Positions 7,743 through 16,916 are shown, counted from the stretch's first letter. The stretch is DNA of 33,089 nucleotides from Alistipes sp. CAG:435 (GCA_000433355.1 FR893138.1:1-33089), one strand, 5' to 3'. Notes: generated by a model from the sequence alone, not told the origin. A program made the numbers and translations.

Positions 7743-9602
7743 TTAATATCCTGGGTTCTGTACTAGATTCTTATTCTTGTTAAGCTCGCTCTGAGGAATG
7801 GCAAGCCAGTAGTTCTTTTTGTCGAACTGTCTCTTGGCCTGCTGCTCGGCCTCCACAACCCTGTAGAAATCATCCTGAGTCTTTCCGCTGACATTCCAGG
7901 CCTTAGGCTGTCTGTTCAGCAGGTCCTCGGCCTCTTTCCATCTGCGGATGTCATGATAGCGCCGTCCCTCGAACATGAACTCTATCGAGCGTTCCTGATG
8001 GAGAACCTTGCGCAGATCGTCTCCGGTAGGGATTCCGCCGACAATCGCCCATGAATCCTCGAACTTAGGAAGTCCGCACCGTGTCCTTACCTTGTTCAGA
8101 TAGAGAAGACTTGTGGAGCTGAGGCTTCCGTTATATTCAAAGTCGGCCTCCGCATAGTTCAGGTAGAGTTCCGCCAGACGGAGGTACGGGTATGAGTAGG
8201 GAATGGCGTTCTTGGTCTTCTTCTCGTAGTCGTAGTAACTGCTTTTACGCACCCACTTCTGGCAGAAATAGCCGGTGCAGCTCTGGTACTCGGTGGTCGG
8301 TGAAATCCATCCGTGAAGTTCGCCGCCTCTCGCGTGGAGGGTGATCTCCTTGCTCTCGATCTGGAACTGTCCTCTGTCGTAGCCGACCGATGCGTAGAAA
8401 CGAGGATCCCTGTCTCTGTGAAGGAGTACCGTGCTGTCGCCTGGAGCCACACTGTACAGATCCCTGTCCTTGGTGAGCGGATCCACATCCATCGGCAGAC
8501 CGTTCTTGGAGTAGTACATCTCCACGGCCTCCATGGTCGGCACGAGTGTAGCCTGCCAGCTCATCTGGTCATTCTGCACGGCGCGTGGAGTGGAGCAAAG
8601 CTGGAGGTTCCAGATTTCTGTCTTGTCGCCTTTGGCCATAAGATATTCCTGGCCGTTCCAGTCTTCCTCCGTGAATGCATTGTAGTAATTATCCTTCCCT
8701 TGCGTCTGGATGTCTGATCCCGGCTTCTGGTTTGTGGTGTAAAGGGAGTAGTTCTTTTCCGCTTCGATGATGGCTTCCTGACTGGCATCCATGGCACGTT
8801 TCCATTTTTCCCTGTCGCTGACAGTGCTGACAAGCTGTGTCCCGTCCGGATTCTTGAAGTCAACCATGTCCGGATTGCCGTTCACAAGCGGAGACGCGGC
8901 CCAAAGGAACAGTCTGGCCTTGTAGGCAAGTGCCGTGGCTTTGGACGGAGTCCCCCATTCCTGTTCGATCACAGACTCCGGAAGCAGTCCGGCCGCCTTG
9001 TCGTAGCACTCAGCGATGAAGTCAACGCACTCATCAACAGGTCTTCTGCTCGGGAACATCTCGTTCTTATCATCGGTGTCGAAAGGAATGAACCTCTTGA
9101 TCAGCACCGTCGGCCCGTAGTAGTCGAGCAACGTCTGGTGGTAGTAGCCGATCATGAACCATGCCTCGCCCTCGTACCTTGAGGCGGCCGATGCGTCCAA
9201 CCCTTTGACGTTATGAATATTGTCGATGAAGTAATACGCGTACCGGATGCCTCTGAAAAGATCATAGTTGGTTCCGTTCGTCCTTGCTACCGGAGCCCAG
9301 TAGCCAAAATATGTCTGGCTTGGATTCTCCTCATTGTAATGAAGACTTTTACCGGGGAACCAGTAGGAGGTGCTTCGCGGGCCTGACATGAAGTCGTCTC
9401 CGGCGAACTGGTCCGGTGATTTCGTATAAGAGAAGAGTACCGGCATGTACTGCATCATGTTGAAGCGGAATTTCTTCGCTTCGGCCGGTGTCTTCCAGAT
9501 GTCGTTCTCGGTGGCCTTGCTCTTCGGGACAACATCCAGATAGTCGCAGGAGGTGTAGCCCAGCGTGAGCGCGGCGAATAATATCAATTGTATTTTTCTC
9601 AT
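7743..9602 (-). CDS. SusD/RagB-family outer-membrane glycan-binding lipoprotein
   Basis: A 619-residue SusD-like protein that would sit as a lid on the SusC transporter at the outer surface. The signal MRKIQLILFAALTLGYTSC ends in a lipobox. The mature N-terminus (CDYLDVVPKSKATENDIWKT) and the C-terminal SusD region (YLRLAELYLNYAEADF, LLYLNKVRTRCGLP, LHQERSIEFMFEGRRYHDIRRWK) are characteristic, and it ends with the family-typical NPGY. It lies 11 bases after the susC-like stop codon. Length is normal and the frame is intact. Confidence 0.95.
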   Translation of the reverse strand: MRKIQLILFAALTLGYTSCDYLDVVPKSKATENDIWKTPAEAKKFRFNMMQYMPVLFSYTKSPDQFAGDDFMSGPRSTSYWFPGKSLHYNEENPSQTYFGYWAPVARTNGTNYDLFRGIRYAYYFIDNIHNVKGLDASAASRYEGEAWFMIGYYHQTLLDYYGPTVLIKRFIPFDTDDKNEMFPSRRPVDECVDFIAECYDKAAGLLPESVIEQEWGTPSKATALAYKARLFLWAASPLVNGNPDMVDFKNPDGTQLVSTVSDREKWKRAMDASQEAIIEAEKNYSLYTTNQKPGSDIQTQGKDNYYNAFTEEDWNGQEYLMAKGDKTEIWNLQLCSTPRAVQNDQMSWQATLVPTMEAVEMYYSKNGLPMDVDPLTKDRDLYSVAPGDSTVLLHRDRDPRFYASVGYDRGQFQIESKEITLHARGGELHGWISPTTEYQSCTGYFCQKWVRKSSYYDYEKKTKNAIPYSYPYLRLAELYLNYAEADFEYNGSLSSTSLLYLNKVRTRCGLPKFEDSWAIVGGIPTGDDLRKVLHQERSIEFMFEGRRYHDIRRWKEAEDLLNRQPKAWNVSGKTQDDFYRVVEAEQQAKRQFDKKNYWLAIPQSELNKNKNLVQNPGY

Positions 9603-9613
9603 GACGTCAAATG

Positions 9614-12600
9614 TTAGTAGTTGAACTGGATGCCGATGTTGAATGTCCTCTGGAGAGGATAGGTGAGACCGTTGCCGGAGCCTTTCTCAGGGTCCCAGTA
9701 CTTGAACTTGGAGAAAGTGAGAAGGTTGGTGCCGGAAAGGTAAACCCTCATCATCTTCCAGGTGTAGCCAATCTCGGCTGTCTTAAGCCTGAGGAACGCC
9801 GCATTGCGAAGGTACAGGGTGCTGTTCACAGTGTTGTTCACATTCCATCTGTCGGACAGCCTTGGATAGGAAGCGTTTGGATTCGGGTTGCTTTCAGACC
9901 AGTGATCCTCCGCATGGTACATCATGAGACCGTTGCCCGGGTCCGTGGCCGTTGAGAACGGATGGTTGTCGTACATGAGCAGAGACCGTCTTCCAAGCCC
10001 CTGGAAGAATGCGGACACATCGAAAGACTTGTACTGGAGCGAGAATCCGAAACCGTACGAGAGTTCAGGGGTGGTTGTCTTGTCTATCCACATCTGGTCA
10101 TCGTCATCGATCTTGCCGTCATTGTTCAGGTCTTTGTACTTCGCGTCACCGGCCATCAGAGGATAGAGGGTGGCGAGAGAGGACTGGTCAGGAGAGTTCC
10201 GGATGTCCTCGTCGTCCTCGAAATACCTGTCGAAGACATACATCTTCATGCTGTTGATGGAATGACCTTTCTTGTACTGATAATCATATTCATAAGAAGG
10301 CTCGTCCATGAATTCTATCTCATTGTGCGCATAGGTCAGCGATCCTCTCAGGGAAAGGATCAGCCCATTGGAGAAAGCCTTGTTATAGTCCAGCGAGGCA
10401 TCGATTCCGCTGTTGTCAACCTTGCCGATGTTACCCCAAGGCGTGATGCCGGAAAGGCCGAATGAAGACGGCAGAGACTGCCTTTGCATGAATATTCCGC
10501 TACGTTTCTCATAGAAGTAGTCCACTATGAGGTTGAGCTGCCTGAAGAGTCCAAGCTCCACTCCGATGTCCAGTTTCCTGGACGTCTCCCATGTGGCTGT
10601 GGCGTTGCCGTAGGTCGAGATCTTCGGGCCACTCTGCCCGTTCAGGCTTGGTCCAAGGGCTATTCCATAACTTGAGTTCATGTTGACTGTTGAAAGGTAA
10701 GGGAATCTGTCCGCCGTGCTGGAAGATATCACATCGTTGCCGACAAGTCCGTAGGAAGCCCTGAATTTAAGCAGGTTGACTTTGTCTTTGAGGGTTCTCC
10801 AATATGGCTCGTTGGAGATCACCCAACCCGCCGCGATGGACGGGAAGAAGCCGAAGCGGTTCCCTTTCGCGAAGTTTTCCGATCCGTTGTAGCCGAAATT
10901 GCCTTCGATCATGTAACGCTTGTCATAATCGTAGGTGATTCTGCCTGCAAGACCTTGCTCACGGTATGGCAGGGAAGCATATTCATTGGCGGCCGCGATG
11001 TTCATGACCCTTTCTTTCTGGTGATAGAGGAAAGTCGCGCCGACGGTGTGCCTGAGGAATGTCCTGTTGTAGTCGATCTTGGCCTGGAATGACAGCTCGC
11101 GGAGTCCGTCATTCGCTCTTTTGGTGTCAAGGTAGGTGTTGCCCTGCTCCGTCTGGATCATGTCCAGAACATAGTTGCCGTTCTCGTCCACGCTAAAGTC
11201 GTGCACCCTGTAAAGGAATGGCTTCATGGAATGGCTCACGGCTGAATACACCCTGTTGTAGAATGTCGCCAATCCATAGGCACGGAGTCCCTTGGTGATG
11301 AAGCTGAGATCCTGATCCACCGAAAGAGCGGAGGTGAAATGTCCCCGGTATTGGTCCGAATAGCCCTTGCAGAGTTCGGCATAAGGATTTGTGCTGTAGC
11401 CGGTCGTCCAGCGAGGGGCTGTGCCGAAACGGACAAAAGTGTCATCCTCCTCGGAAGGCAGTACCGGAGCGAACTCGCATGGCATCGCTTTCAGGCTGTA
11501 GTTGAACAGCGTCTCCGTGCTTGTCACAGGAGTGTGCTGGAAATGAAGCTGGGTGTTCATTCTCAAGGACACTTTCGTGGTCGATGTCAGGAAGGCGTTG
11601 ATGTTGGCCTGGAAAATGTATTTCTGGGAATTGATGTTCGTGTTGAAATCGGAGAAATCCGGCTTCTGGAGGATTCCGTTCTCATTGTGGGCAGCCACAT
11701 TCATGAAGTAATCCACCTTCTTGCCTCCACCTGTCATGTTGATGTTGAAGTTCTGGTTGAAAGTCCTGTCCTTGAACAGAAGATTGTACCAGTCCACGTC
11801 CGGATAGGCGTACGGATTCACATGGTTCATGGTGTTCGTGATTTTCTCCTCGGAGTAGTAGGCATCCTTTCCTCTGGTCTGAAGAGCCTCGTTGAATGTG
11901 TTCATGAAGGTGACGGCATCGGCAGCTTTCGGAATTTTGGTGGCCTCGGAGGTACCGGTCTCGACCCTTACATTGATGGACATCCTCTCGGCGTTGCGTC
12001 CGCTCTTTGTCGTGATGATCATGACTCCGTTGGCTCCCCTTGAGCCGTAGAGAGAAGTCGCTGTGGCATCTTTAAGGATCGAGAAAGACTCGATGGTCTC
12101 AGGCGCTATGTTATTGAGCATCTGGGCTGTGACCTCTACACCGTCAACGATGTACAACGGGGATTGCCCGCTTCCGAATGTGGATATGCCACGGATCCAG
12201 AACGTAGCTCCGTCCGCCACACCCGGCTCTCCGGTGGACTGTACGGAGATCACTCCGGCAATCCTTCCCGCAAAAGAGGTGGAAAGGTTCGATGTGGACG
12301 CACGCAGCTCACTTGGCTTCACAGCCTGAACGGCTCCCACAAGACTCTCTCTCTTCTGCGTACCGAATCCTACAACCACCACATCGTCAAGAGTGTTGGC
12401 GACTTCGGACAGTGTTATGATCCGGATTTTGGACAACTCCTCCACAGTCAGTTCCTTCCTGTCATAGCCGATGCACTCGAAAGTCACCGTCACGGCTCCG
12501 TCCGGAAGCCGGAGGTCGAAGTTTCCGTCCACATCCGTCACCGTTCCGGTTGTCGTCCCGGCCACATAGACACCCACACCGACTATCGGCTGGTTGTCAG

Positions 12601-12910
12601 AGGATGAGATGACCGTCCCTTTGACGGATCTCACGTTTTCTTTACGGACAACGGAATTCTGGACCTTTGAGATTGTGACGTACTTCCCGTTGATGGAATA
12701 ATGCATCGTCGGCCCAAGAATCTTGTCCAACACAGAAGTGATCGAAGCGTCCTTGAAGGATGCCGTCACCGGAATGGTCGTGTTGATCTCGTTGCTGTCG
12801 AAGATGAAATGATAACCCGTGCGGGCTTCCACCTCATCCAGGACGGCTCCTAATGTTGTAGAGGAAAAGTTCCCCGTGACCTTCTGCGCGCTCATCGCCG
12901 TTGGCAGCAA
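9614..12910 (-). CDS. SusC/RagA-family TonB-dependent transporter with N-terminal STN domain; start region disrupted
   Basis: An outer-membrane importer partnered with the SusD protein. From the N-terminus: an STN domain (about residues 10-75 of the open frame) able to contact FecR, a carboxypeptidase-regulatory-like domain (about 95-180), a TonB plug containing SLYGSRGANGVMIITTKSG, and the long beta-barrel ending RTFNIGIQFNY. The open frame begins only at TTG 12910. The bases just upstream encode a clear signal peptide (HKPIIVILALCLLLPTAMSAQ) in the same frame. The natural ATG at 12950-12952, 12 bases after the fecR stop, is followed at once by TGA (12947-12949). A start at TTG 12910 or at ATG 12895 would lose most or all of the signal peptide. 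Either this copy carries a nonsense mutation, or the base is wrong, or start is non-canonical. Confidence 0.9.
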   Translation of the reverse strand: MLPTAMSAQKVTGNFSSTTLGAVLDEVEARTGYHFIFDSNEINTTIPVTASFKDASITSVLDKILGPTMHYSINGKYVTISKVQNSVVRKENVRSVKGTVISSSDNQPIVGVGVYVAGTTTGTVTDVDGNFDLRLPDGAVTVTFECIGYDRKELTVEELSKIRIITLSEVANTLDDVVVVGFGTQKRESLVGAVQAVKPSELRASTSNLSTSFAGRIAGVISVQSTGEPGVADGATFWIRGISTFGSGQSPLYIVDGVEVTAQMLNNIAPETIESFSILKDATATSLYGSRGANGVMIITTKSGRNAERMSINVRVETGTSEATKIPKAADAVTFMNTFNEALQTRGKDAYYSEEKITNTMNHVNPYAYPDVDWYNLLFKDRTFNQNFNINMTGGGKKVDYFMNVAAHNENGILQKPDFSDFNTNINSQKYIFQANINAFLTSTTKVSLRMNTQLHFQHTPVTSTETLFNYSLKAMPCEFAPVLPSEEDDTFVRFGTAPRWTTGYSTNPYAELCKGYSDQYRGHFTSALSVDQDLSFITKGLRAYGLATFYNRVYSAVSHSMKPFLYRVHDFSVDENGNYVLDMIQTEQGNTYLDTKRANDGLRELSFQAKIDYNRTFLRHTVGATFLYHQKERVMNIAAANEYASLPYREQGLAGRITYDYDKRYMIEGNFGYNGSENFAKGNRFGFFPSIAAGWVISNEPYWRTLKDKVNLLKFRASYGLVGNDVISSSTADRFPYLSTVNMNSSYGIALGPSLNGQSGPKISTYGNATATWETSRKLDIGVELGLFRQLNLIVDYFYEKRSGIFMQRQSLPSSFGLSGITPWGNIGKVDNSGIDASLDYNKAFSNGLILSLRGSLTYAHNEIEFMDEPSYEYDYQYKKGHSINSMKMYVFDRYFEDDEDIRNSPDQSSLATLYPLMAGDAKYKDLNNDGKIDDDDQMWIDKTTTPELSYGFGFSLQYKSFDVSAFFQGLGRRSLLMYDNHPFSTATDPGNGLMMYHAEDHWSESNPNPNASYPRLSDRWNVNNTVNSTLYLRNAAFLRLKTAEIGYTWKMMRVYLSGTNLLTFSKFKYWDPEKGSGNGLTYPLQRTFNIGIQFNY

Positions 12911-12964
12911 GAGACATAGCGCCAGAATGACGATAATAGGTTTGTGTCACATGAATGTTACTGG

Positions 12965-13933
12965 TTATTGTTTTTGATTTATGTAATAGACTTTATTGCC
13001 CTTGCGGATGCTTATAGGAAGGATGTCGGACAGGACTTTAAGGATCGTGTCCACAGAGTCATCCTTGCTGAAAGACACGCGGATGGTCCTGTCACCCAAG
13101 GACTTGTCCTCAAGGATCAAGTGGGTGTCATACTCCCTTTCGAGCCGTTTCAGAAGTGATGAGAAAGGAATATTGCTGTACTTGATTATCCCGGAGGTCC
13201 ATCCGCAGTAGTCTCTGACATCCACTGCTTCCTTTGTGAGTCCCTTGTCCCCGATCGTGACCAATTCTCCCGGTGACACGAGAGTCTCTTTCTCTCCGGT
13301 CTTGAACAGAATTGAACCTTCCACCAACGCCGTGAACGCCTCACCATCCTGCTCGTAGGCGGAAATGTCGAACTTTGTTCCCAGGACCGTGACAGTGCAT
13401 TTGCTCGTATTCACGTTAAAAGGCCTCTCCTTGTCATGAGCGACCTCGAAATAACCCTCTCCAGAAAGGAAGATGTCCCTGGTTCTTTTGTTGAACTCCG
13501 ATGTGTAGCTCAGCCTTGACCCTGCGTTGAGCATCACCTTGGTTCCATCCGGCAAAGCTATGTCAGTCCTTCCACCCGCCGGGACATTCACGACATATTC
13601 TTGAACCGCCGCGGCAGGGATCGCCGGATCGGATTCCCCTGTGTGGATTCTGAACATCACCACGGCAATGACGACCGCCGCGGCAGAGACCGCGGACACA
13701 AAACGCCATGCCCGGCGTCTCTTATAGGACTTGATTGTGGCCTTGACATCCGCCAAGGACGCCAGCACCTCCTCTGAAGGCTTGTGAATCTGCTCCCAGA
13801 ACTTTTCGTATTCACGAAACTCTTTCAATTCCTCGGGAGTGGCGGTTATCCTGTCATAAATCTCATTTATCTCTTCCTTGGTCGCCTTGCCCTCAAGGAA
13901 GCGGTCATATAACTTTCTGATTCTTGTTTCCAT
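12965..13933 (-). CDS. FecR-family anti-sigma factor with DUF4974 domain
   Basis: A 322-residue inner-membrane anti-sigma factor. The N-terminal cytoplasmic part (about 1-70) would bind the sigma factor. A TM segment follows at about 76-95 (FVSAVSAAAVVIAVVMF). The periplasmic FecR domain spans about 110-205 (TDIALPDGTKVMLNAGSRLSY, RDIFLSGEGYFEVAHDKERPF). A DUF4974 domain fills about 240-320 (IIKYSNIPFSSLLKRLEREYD). In this family a loaded SusC signals through its STN domain to the periplasmic part. It is the first gene of the PUL transcription unit, followed after 12 bases by the susC-like ATG. Unusually, no sigma gene lies just upstream; a 160-bp palindrome does. Confidence 0.95.
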   Translation of the reverse strand: METRIRKLYDRFLEGKATKEEINEIYDRITATPEELKEFREYEKFWEQIHKPSEEVLASLADVKATIKSYKRRRAWRFVSAVSAAAVVIAVVMFRIHTGESDPAIPAAAVQEYVVNVPAGGRTDIALPDGTKVMLNAGSRLSYTSEFNKRTRDIFLSGEGYFEVAHDKERPFNVNTSKCTVTVLGTKFDISAYEQDGEAFTALVEGSILFKTGEKETLVSPGELVTIGDKGLTKEAVDVRDYCGWTSGIIKYSNIPFSSLLKRLEREYDTHLILEDKSLGDRTIRVSFSKDDSVDTILKVLSDILPISIRKGNKVYYINQKQ

Positions 13934-14302
13934 TCTGTAAAATCGGACTTGTTACATATTATATAACACAGAATGCAGGATTTACCTAACCTTCCCGGAT
14001 GATTATTTATCCGCGTGGAGGCTAATTTCTTATGAATGAGAAGCTGTTTTGAATTGTTTGTTTGAAGGTTTGAGAGTGAAAAACTTCAGTTTCGACCGCT
14101 TCTTCCAAGGAAGATAGCGGTGCTATCTGACTGAAGAAGCGGGAAGAAAATGAAGATTTTTCACCTCAAAGAACATTTCAAACAATTCAAAACAGCTTCT
14201 GAATATATAAACGTACCTTACTCCCCCTGAGAACCGGCAGGAGTACATTCTTTTATGAAAATGGAAATCAGTCGGTTAACCTCCACGGCTGCCTTATCAT
14301 TA
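13934..14302. other. Intergenic region upstream of fecR carrying a palindromic element
   Basis: No gene is seen. It contains the 160-bp palindrome at 14040-14199 described separately. The PUL promoter should lie between 13934 and about 14040, but I find no TAnnTTTG box on the minus strand there, consistent with dependence on an ECF sigma of different specificity. Confidence 0.5.
14040..14199. repeat. 160-bp near-perfect palindromic (MITE-like) element
   Basis: The two ends are perfect 21-base inverted repeats (14040-14060 and 14179-14199; the outer bases read GAAGCTGTTTTGAATT). Similarity of the arms continues inwards, and the centre holds two nested perfect stems: CCGCTTCTTC (14096-14105) with GAAGAAGCGG (14133-14142), and GATAGC (14113) with GCTATC (14122). 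The whole unit can form one long hairpin. A shortened relative lies at 22978-23037, so this is a dispersed family. No clear target-site duplication is visible. It could be a non-autonomous mobile element or a structural or terminator repeat. Confidence 0.8.
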
Positions 14303-15868
14303 TCATTTCTTCTCCAAAGCGCTGAGGAAGAACTCTTTCTGCGGAGAGTCCGAAGCTGAGATGCGGCCTTTCAGACGCCAGACACGGTTGTAGATGACAC
14401 TTTTTTCCTTGCCCATCAAGGCCGAGATTGTCGTGCTGGAGAACCCGGCGGCCGTGAAACAGAACAACAGGAAGTCGTCCTCTTTCCAAGACGGAAAATC
14501 GCCACGGAGACGCGACATCACGCTGTCCATCGTCTGATCCAGCATGGCCTCCAGCCCTCTTTGCGTCTTCTTGTCACTGCGCAGACCTTCGACGATGGAT
14601 TTCACCTCCTTGAGGATCTTCGGCTGCAAGTTGTCCGTGCCTTCATAGACATAGTACTGCTCGCAAAGACGTTCAAGGACGTTGAAGCGGTCGATGTCTT
14701 TCAGTCCGGCCTTGCTGACCGGCCTTGAGAGACGGGCCTGAAGGTCTTCTGCGATATTCATAAACTTCTCCGTCTCAAGTCGTTCCGCTTCAAGTTTACG
14801 CCGTGCCTCCGCTTTGCGTACAAAATAGACAGCGGACACGGCGGCGAGTGCCAGCAACGCGCCAAGGGCCAGAACCCAAAGTTTCAGACGAGCCGCATGG
14901 AGCCTCTCCCTGTCAGCCTCGGCCTGTCCTTGAATATAATCCCTCTGGCTTGCGGCCACAGCCTCGGAAAGAGCGGCCGACTGGGTCCGGTTGGCATATT
15001 CCATAACTTTTTCAAGGGATGCGAGAGCCTTCTTTGAATCTCCGCCACGGGAGGAAATCTGATATTCACGGAAATTCACATCAGCGATTTCCGCATCGGT
15101 CTCAGCTGTGGCACGGGCTTCCAAGAGCCACCGTTGGGATTCGGAAGACTTTCCCGCGACAGAATAGGCATAGGCCAGGATTCCTTTGTCGGAGGACGAG
15201 AGAGGGAAATCGAGATCCCGCGCCGCGCGGCTCAGAAGATCAATCGCAAGCGCCGGATCCAAGGTGTCCTTACTCATCGCAAGAGCGGCATAGGACTCAA
15301 GGCAGCGCGCCTCCAGAAGAGTGTCCCGCATCTCGTGGGCATCGAAAAGGACGCTTTTGAATATGTCCTCAGCGGCTCCGTACCGCCCCAGTCCGGATTC
15401 CGCCTGACCTATCTCCAACAATGCCTGTTGGGACTCGCGCTGAAAACCGGCTACCTTGAATGCCTCGGCGGAGCGCGCGAGGTACATCATCTCGTCCGTG
15501 GAGTTGCCGGAAGCGTTGCATGTGTGCGCCATGTCGTAGCATATCCGGGCCACACGCAGGGTATCCGCGGCCTTGACTGAATATTCAAGAGCCTTGATGT
15601 AGGTGACTATCGCGGCTGGAAAATCCCCGTCATTGAACTGGTTGCGTCCGAGGCAGTAAAACGCCCTCCCCTTCTGGCCATCATCGCCTCGCCTGTCGAA
15701 CCAGTCCGCCATCTTCCTCACATCCTTTGTCTCCAAGGTGTTGACGTAGCCAAGCCCCTGCTCGACCTCATCCAAAGCCTTGTCCATCTGGCTGAACAGT
15801 CCGGTGTCGCATGAAGACAGTGCCACAATGCAGGCGACAGTGATAATCAGGTAACTTGCTGGTTTCAT
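14303..15868 (-). CDS. TPR-containing membrane lipoprotein regulator with C-terminal HTH
   Basis: A 521-residue sensor-like regulator of a type common in Bacteroidota. I chose the ATG at 15868 because it gives a lipoprotein signal ending in VALSSC (C20); a longer frame to 15952 adds an unlikely leader. Residues about 30-320 are helical TPR-like repeats (AFYCLGRNQFNDGDFPAAI, ALLEIGQAESGLGRYGAAED). A TM segment lies at about 328-350 (WVLALGALLALAAVSAVYF), then a coiled coil. A LuxR-like HTH near 475-512 (FTAAGFSSTTISALMGKEKS) is predicted to be cytoplasmic. The role would be to couple a periplasmic signal to transcription, possibly of the neighbouring PUL (inference). A relic of a paralogue is at 1-107 in the same orientation. 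Confidence 0.8.
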   Translation of the reverse strand: MKPASYLIITVACIVALSSCDTGLFSQMDKALDEVEQGLGYVNTLETKDVRKMADWFDRRGDDGQKGRAFYCLGRNQFNDGDFPAAIVTYIKALEYSVKAADTLRVARICYDMAHTCNASGNSTDEMMYLARSAEAFKVAGFQRESQQALLEIGQAESGLGRYGAAEDIFKSVLFDAHEMRDTLLEARCLESYAALAMSKDTLDPALAIDLLSRAARDLDFPLSSSDKGILAYAYSVAGKSSESQRWLLEARATAETDAEIADVNFREYQISSRGGDSKKALASLEKVMEYANRTQSAALSEAVAASQRDYIQGQAEADRERLHAARLKLWVLALGALLALAAVSAVYFVRKAEARRKLEAERLETEKFMNIAEDLQARLSRPVSKAGLKDIDRFNVLERLCEQYYVYEGTDNLQPKILKEVKSIVEGLRSDKKTQRGLEAMLDQTMDSVMSRLRGDFPSWKEDDFLLFCFTAAGFSSTTISALMGKEKSVIYNRVWRLKGRISASDSPQKEFFLSALEKK

Positions 15869-15908
15869 CGGAAATGGTATTTGAATATCGGGATCAGGCG
15901 CATCAGGG

Positions 15909-16916
15909 TCAATCATTCCATCCCTGCGCCAGGATCGGATGCTCCAGACCATCCGGAGAAACCAGAACGGAGCCGACCTCCGGCTGGGCCAGATGGCCTA
16001 TTATGTCGAAAGTCTGGAAGTCGCGGCGGAACTTCTCGGCGGACAGAATCGGAATCGTGAACAATAGCCTGAAGTCATCACCTCCGTTCATGGCGGCGGA
16101 GACAGGATCGATGTCCAGTTCCTTGCCGGAAGAGAAGCTGTTGCCCTCGAAAGGAATCTTGTCGGCGTAGATCTTCACGCCCAAGCCTGACTCACGGGCC
16201 AGTCTCTTTACCGCGTCCGAAAGGCCGTGGGAGACCAGATAACCGTGTGACGGGTAAATCTGAGCGTCCTCCAGCCTGGTGACGATCGAGGCGCTGAGTT
16301 CCGGCTTGAGATAGCTCCCGATCAGCATCTTGTATTTCTCAAGCTGAGGCTGGACGGAATCATCCTTGGTCTTGTCGAACCCACGTTTCTCCCGTTCCAG
16401 AATCTGCTGGCCGAGGAAAGCCGCGCCGAGACTTCCTGACACGCAGACGAGATCCATGCTTCTGGCCTTTACCGTGCGTCCCTTCGTCAACTTGAATTCC
16501 TCCCCGATTGCCGAGACACTGATTGTCAACCCGTTCGGTGACGGAACCAAATCCAGGTCAACCGCCGAGAATCCGTGTTCCTTGGCGGCTGTCACGACTC
16601 CGAGCCAAAGATCCTTGATGTGGCTGAAATCCAGTTTGGCGGAGACGCCTAACCTTACGGACAACAGCCGTGGGTGCGACATGGATGCATATATTTCCCC
16701 GGCCACGGCCACAACAGACTTGTAGCCAAGATGTTTAAGAGGGAAATATGTCAGGTCGAAATCCATCCCTTCCACAAAAAGCCTTGAGGCGGAAGATAAA
16801 AAACTCCCGGCCGCCGGCTCAAAACCAATTTTTCCCTGTCGAGAGAAACCACTACCCTCGAAAAGCAGGTCGATAGCCTGCGTTTTGCCATATTCATTAA
16901 ATGTCTTTTCCGCCAT
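15909..16916 (-). CDS. ThiL-like (AIR synthase fold) protein with substituted metal-binding residues
   Basis: A 335-residue protein of thiamine-monophosphate kinase length and layout. Matches to ThiL include FVEGMDFDLTYFPLKHLGYKSV (family: LxEGVHFDL..PLKHLGYK), VCVSGSLGAAFLGQQIL, ALNGGEDYELLFT-like MNGGDDFRLLFTIP, and the final AQGWN. The acidic residues that bind Mg-ATP and substrate in ThiL appear lost. The GDDAA loop is absent, the 'STD' before the EGxxFD motif is ASR, the 'SDIxAM' segment is AGEIYASM, and the 'ISDGL' motif is VSHGL. So it may be an inactive or repurposed paralogue rather than a working ThiL. The alignment is from memory of the family, not from a computed profile. It lies 40 bases upstream of the TPR regulator on the same strand. 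Confidence 0.75.
   Translation of the reverse strand: MAEKTFNEYGKTQAIDLLFEGSGFSRQGKIGFEPAAGSFLSSASRLFVEGMDFDLTYFPLKHLGYKSVVAVAGEIYASMSHPRLLSVRLGVSAKLDFSHIKDLWLGVVTAAKEHGFSAVDLDLVPSPNGLTISVSAIGEEFKLTKGRTVKARSMDLVCVSGSLGAAFLGQQILEREKRGFDKTKDDSVQPQLEKYKMLIGSYLKPELSASIVTRLEDAQIYPSHGYLVSHGLSDAVKRLARESGLGVKIYADKIPFEGNSFSSGKELDIDPVSAAMNGGDDFRLLFTIPILSAEKFRRDFQTFDIIGHLAQPEVGSVLVSPDGLEHPILAQGWND

Noticed and set aside
11339..12607. Plus-strand open frames opposite the susC-like gene (234 and 147 codons)
   Set aside because: Antisense shadows of a conserved transporter frame; no start signals or protein-like features.
14031..14208. Target-site duplication around the 160-bp palindrome (TGAAT on both sides)
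   Set aside because: The matching bases are not directly adjacent to the left end, and GAATAT-like words are common in this window, so chance is likely.
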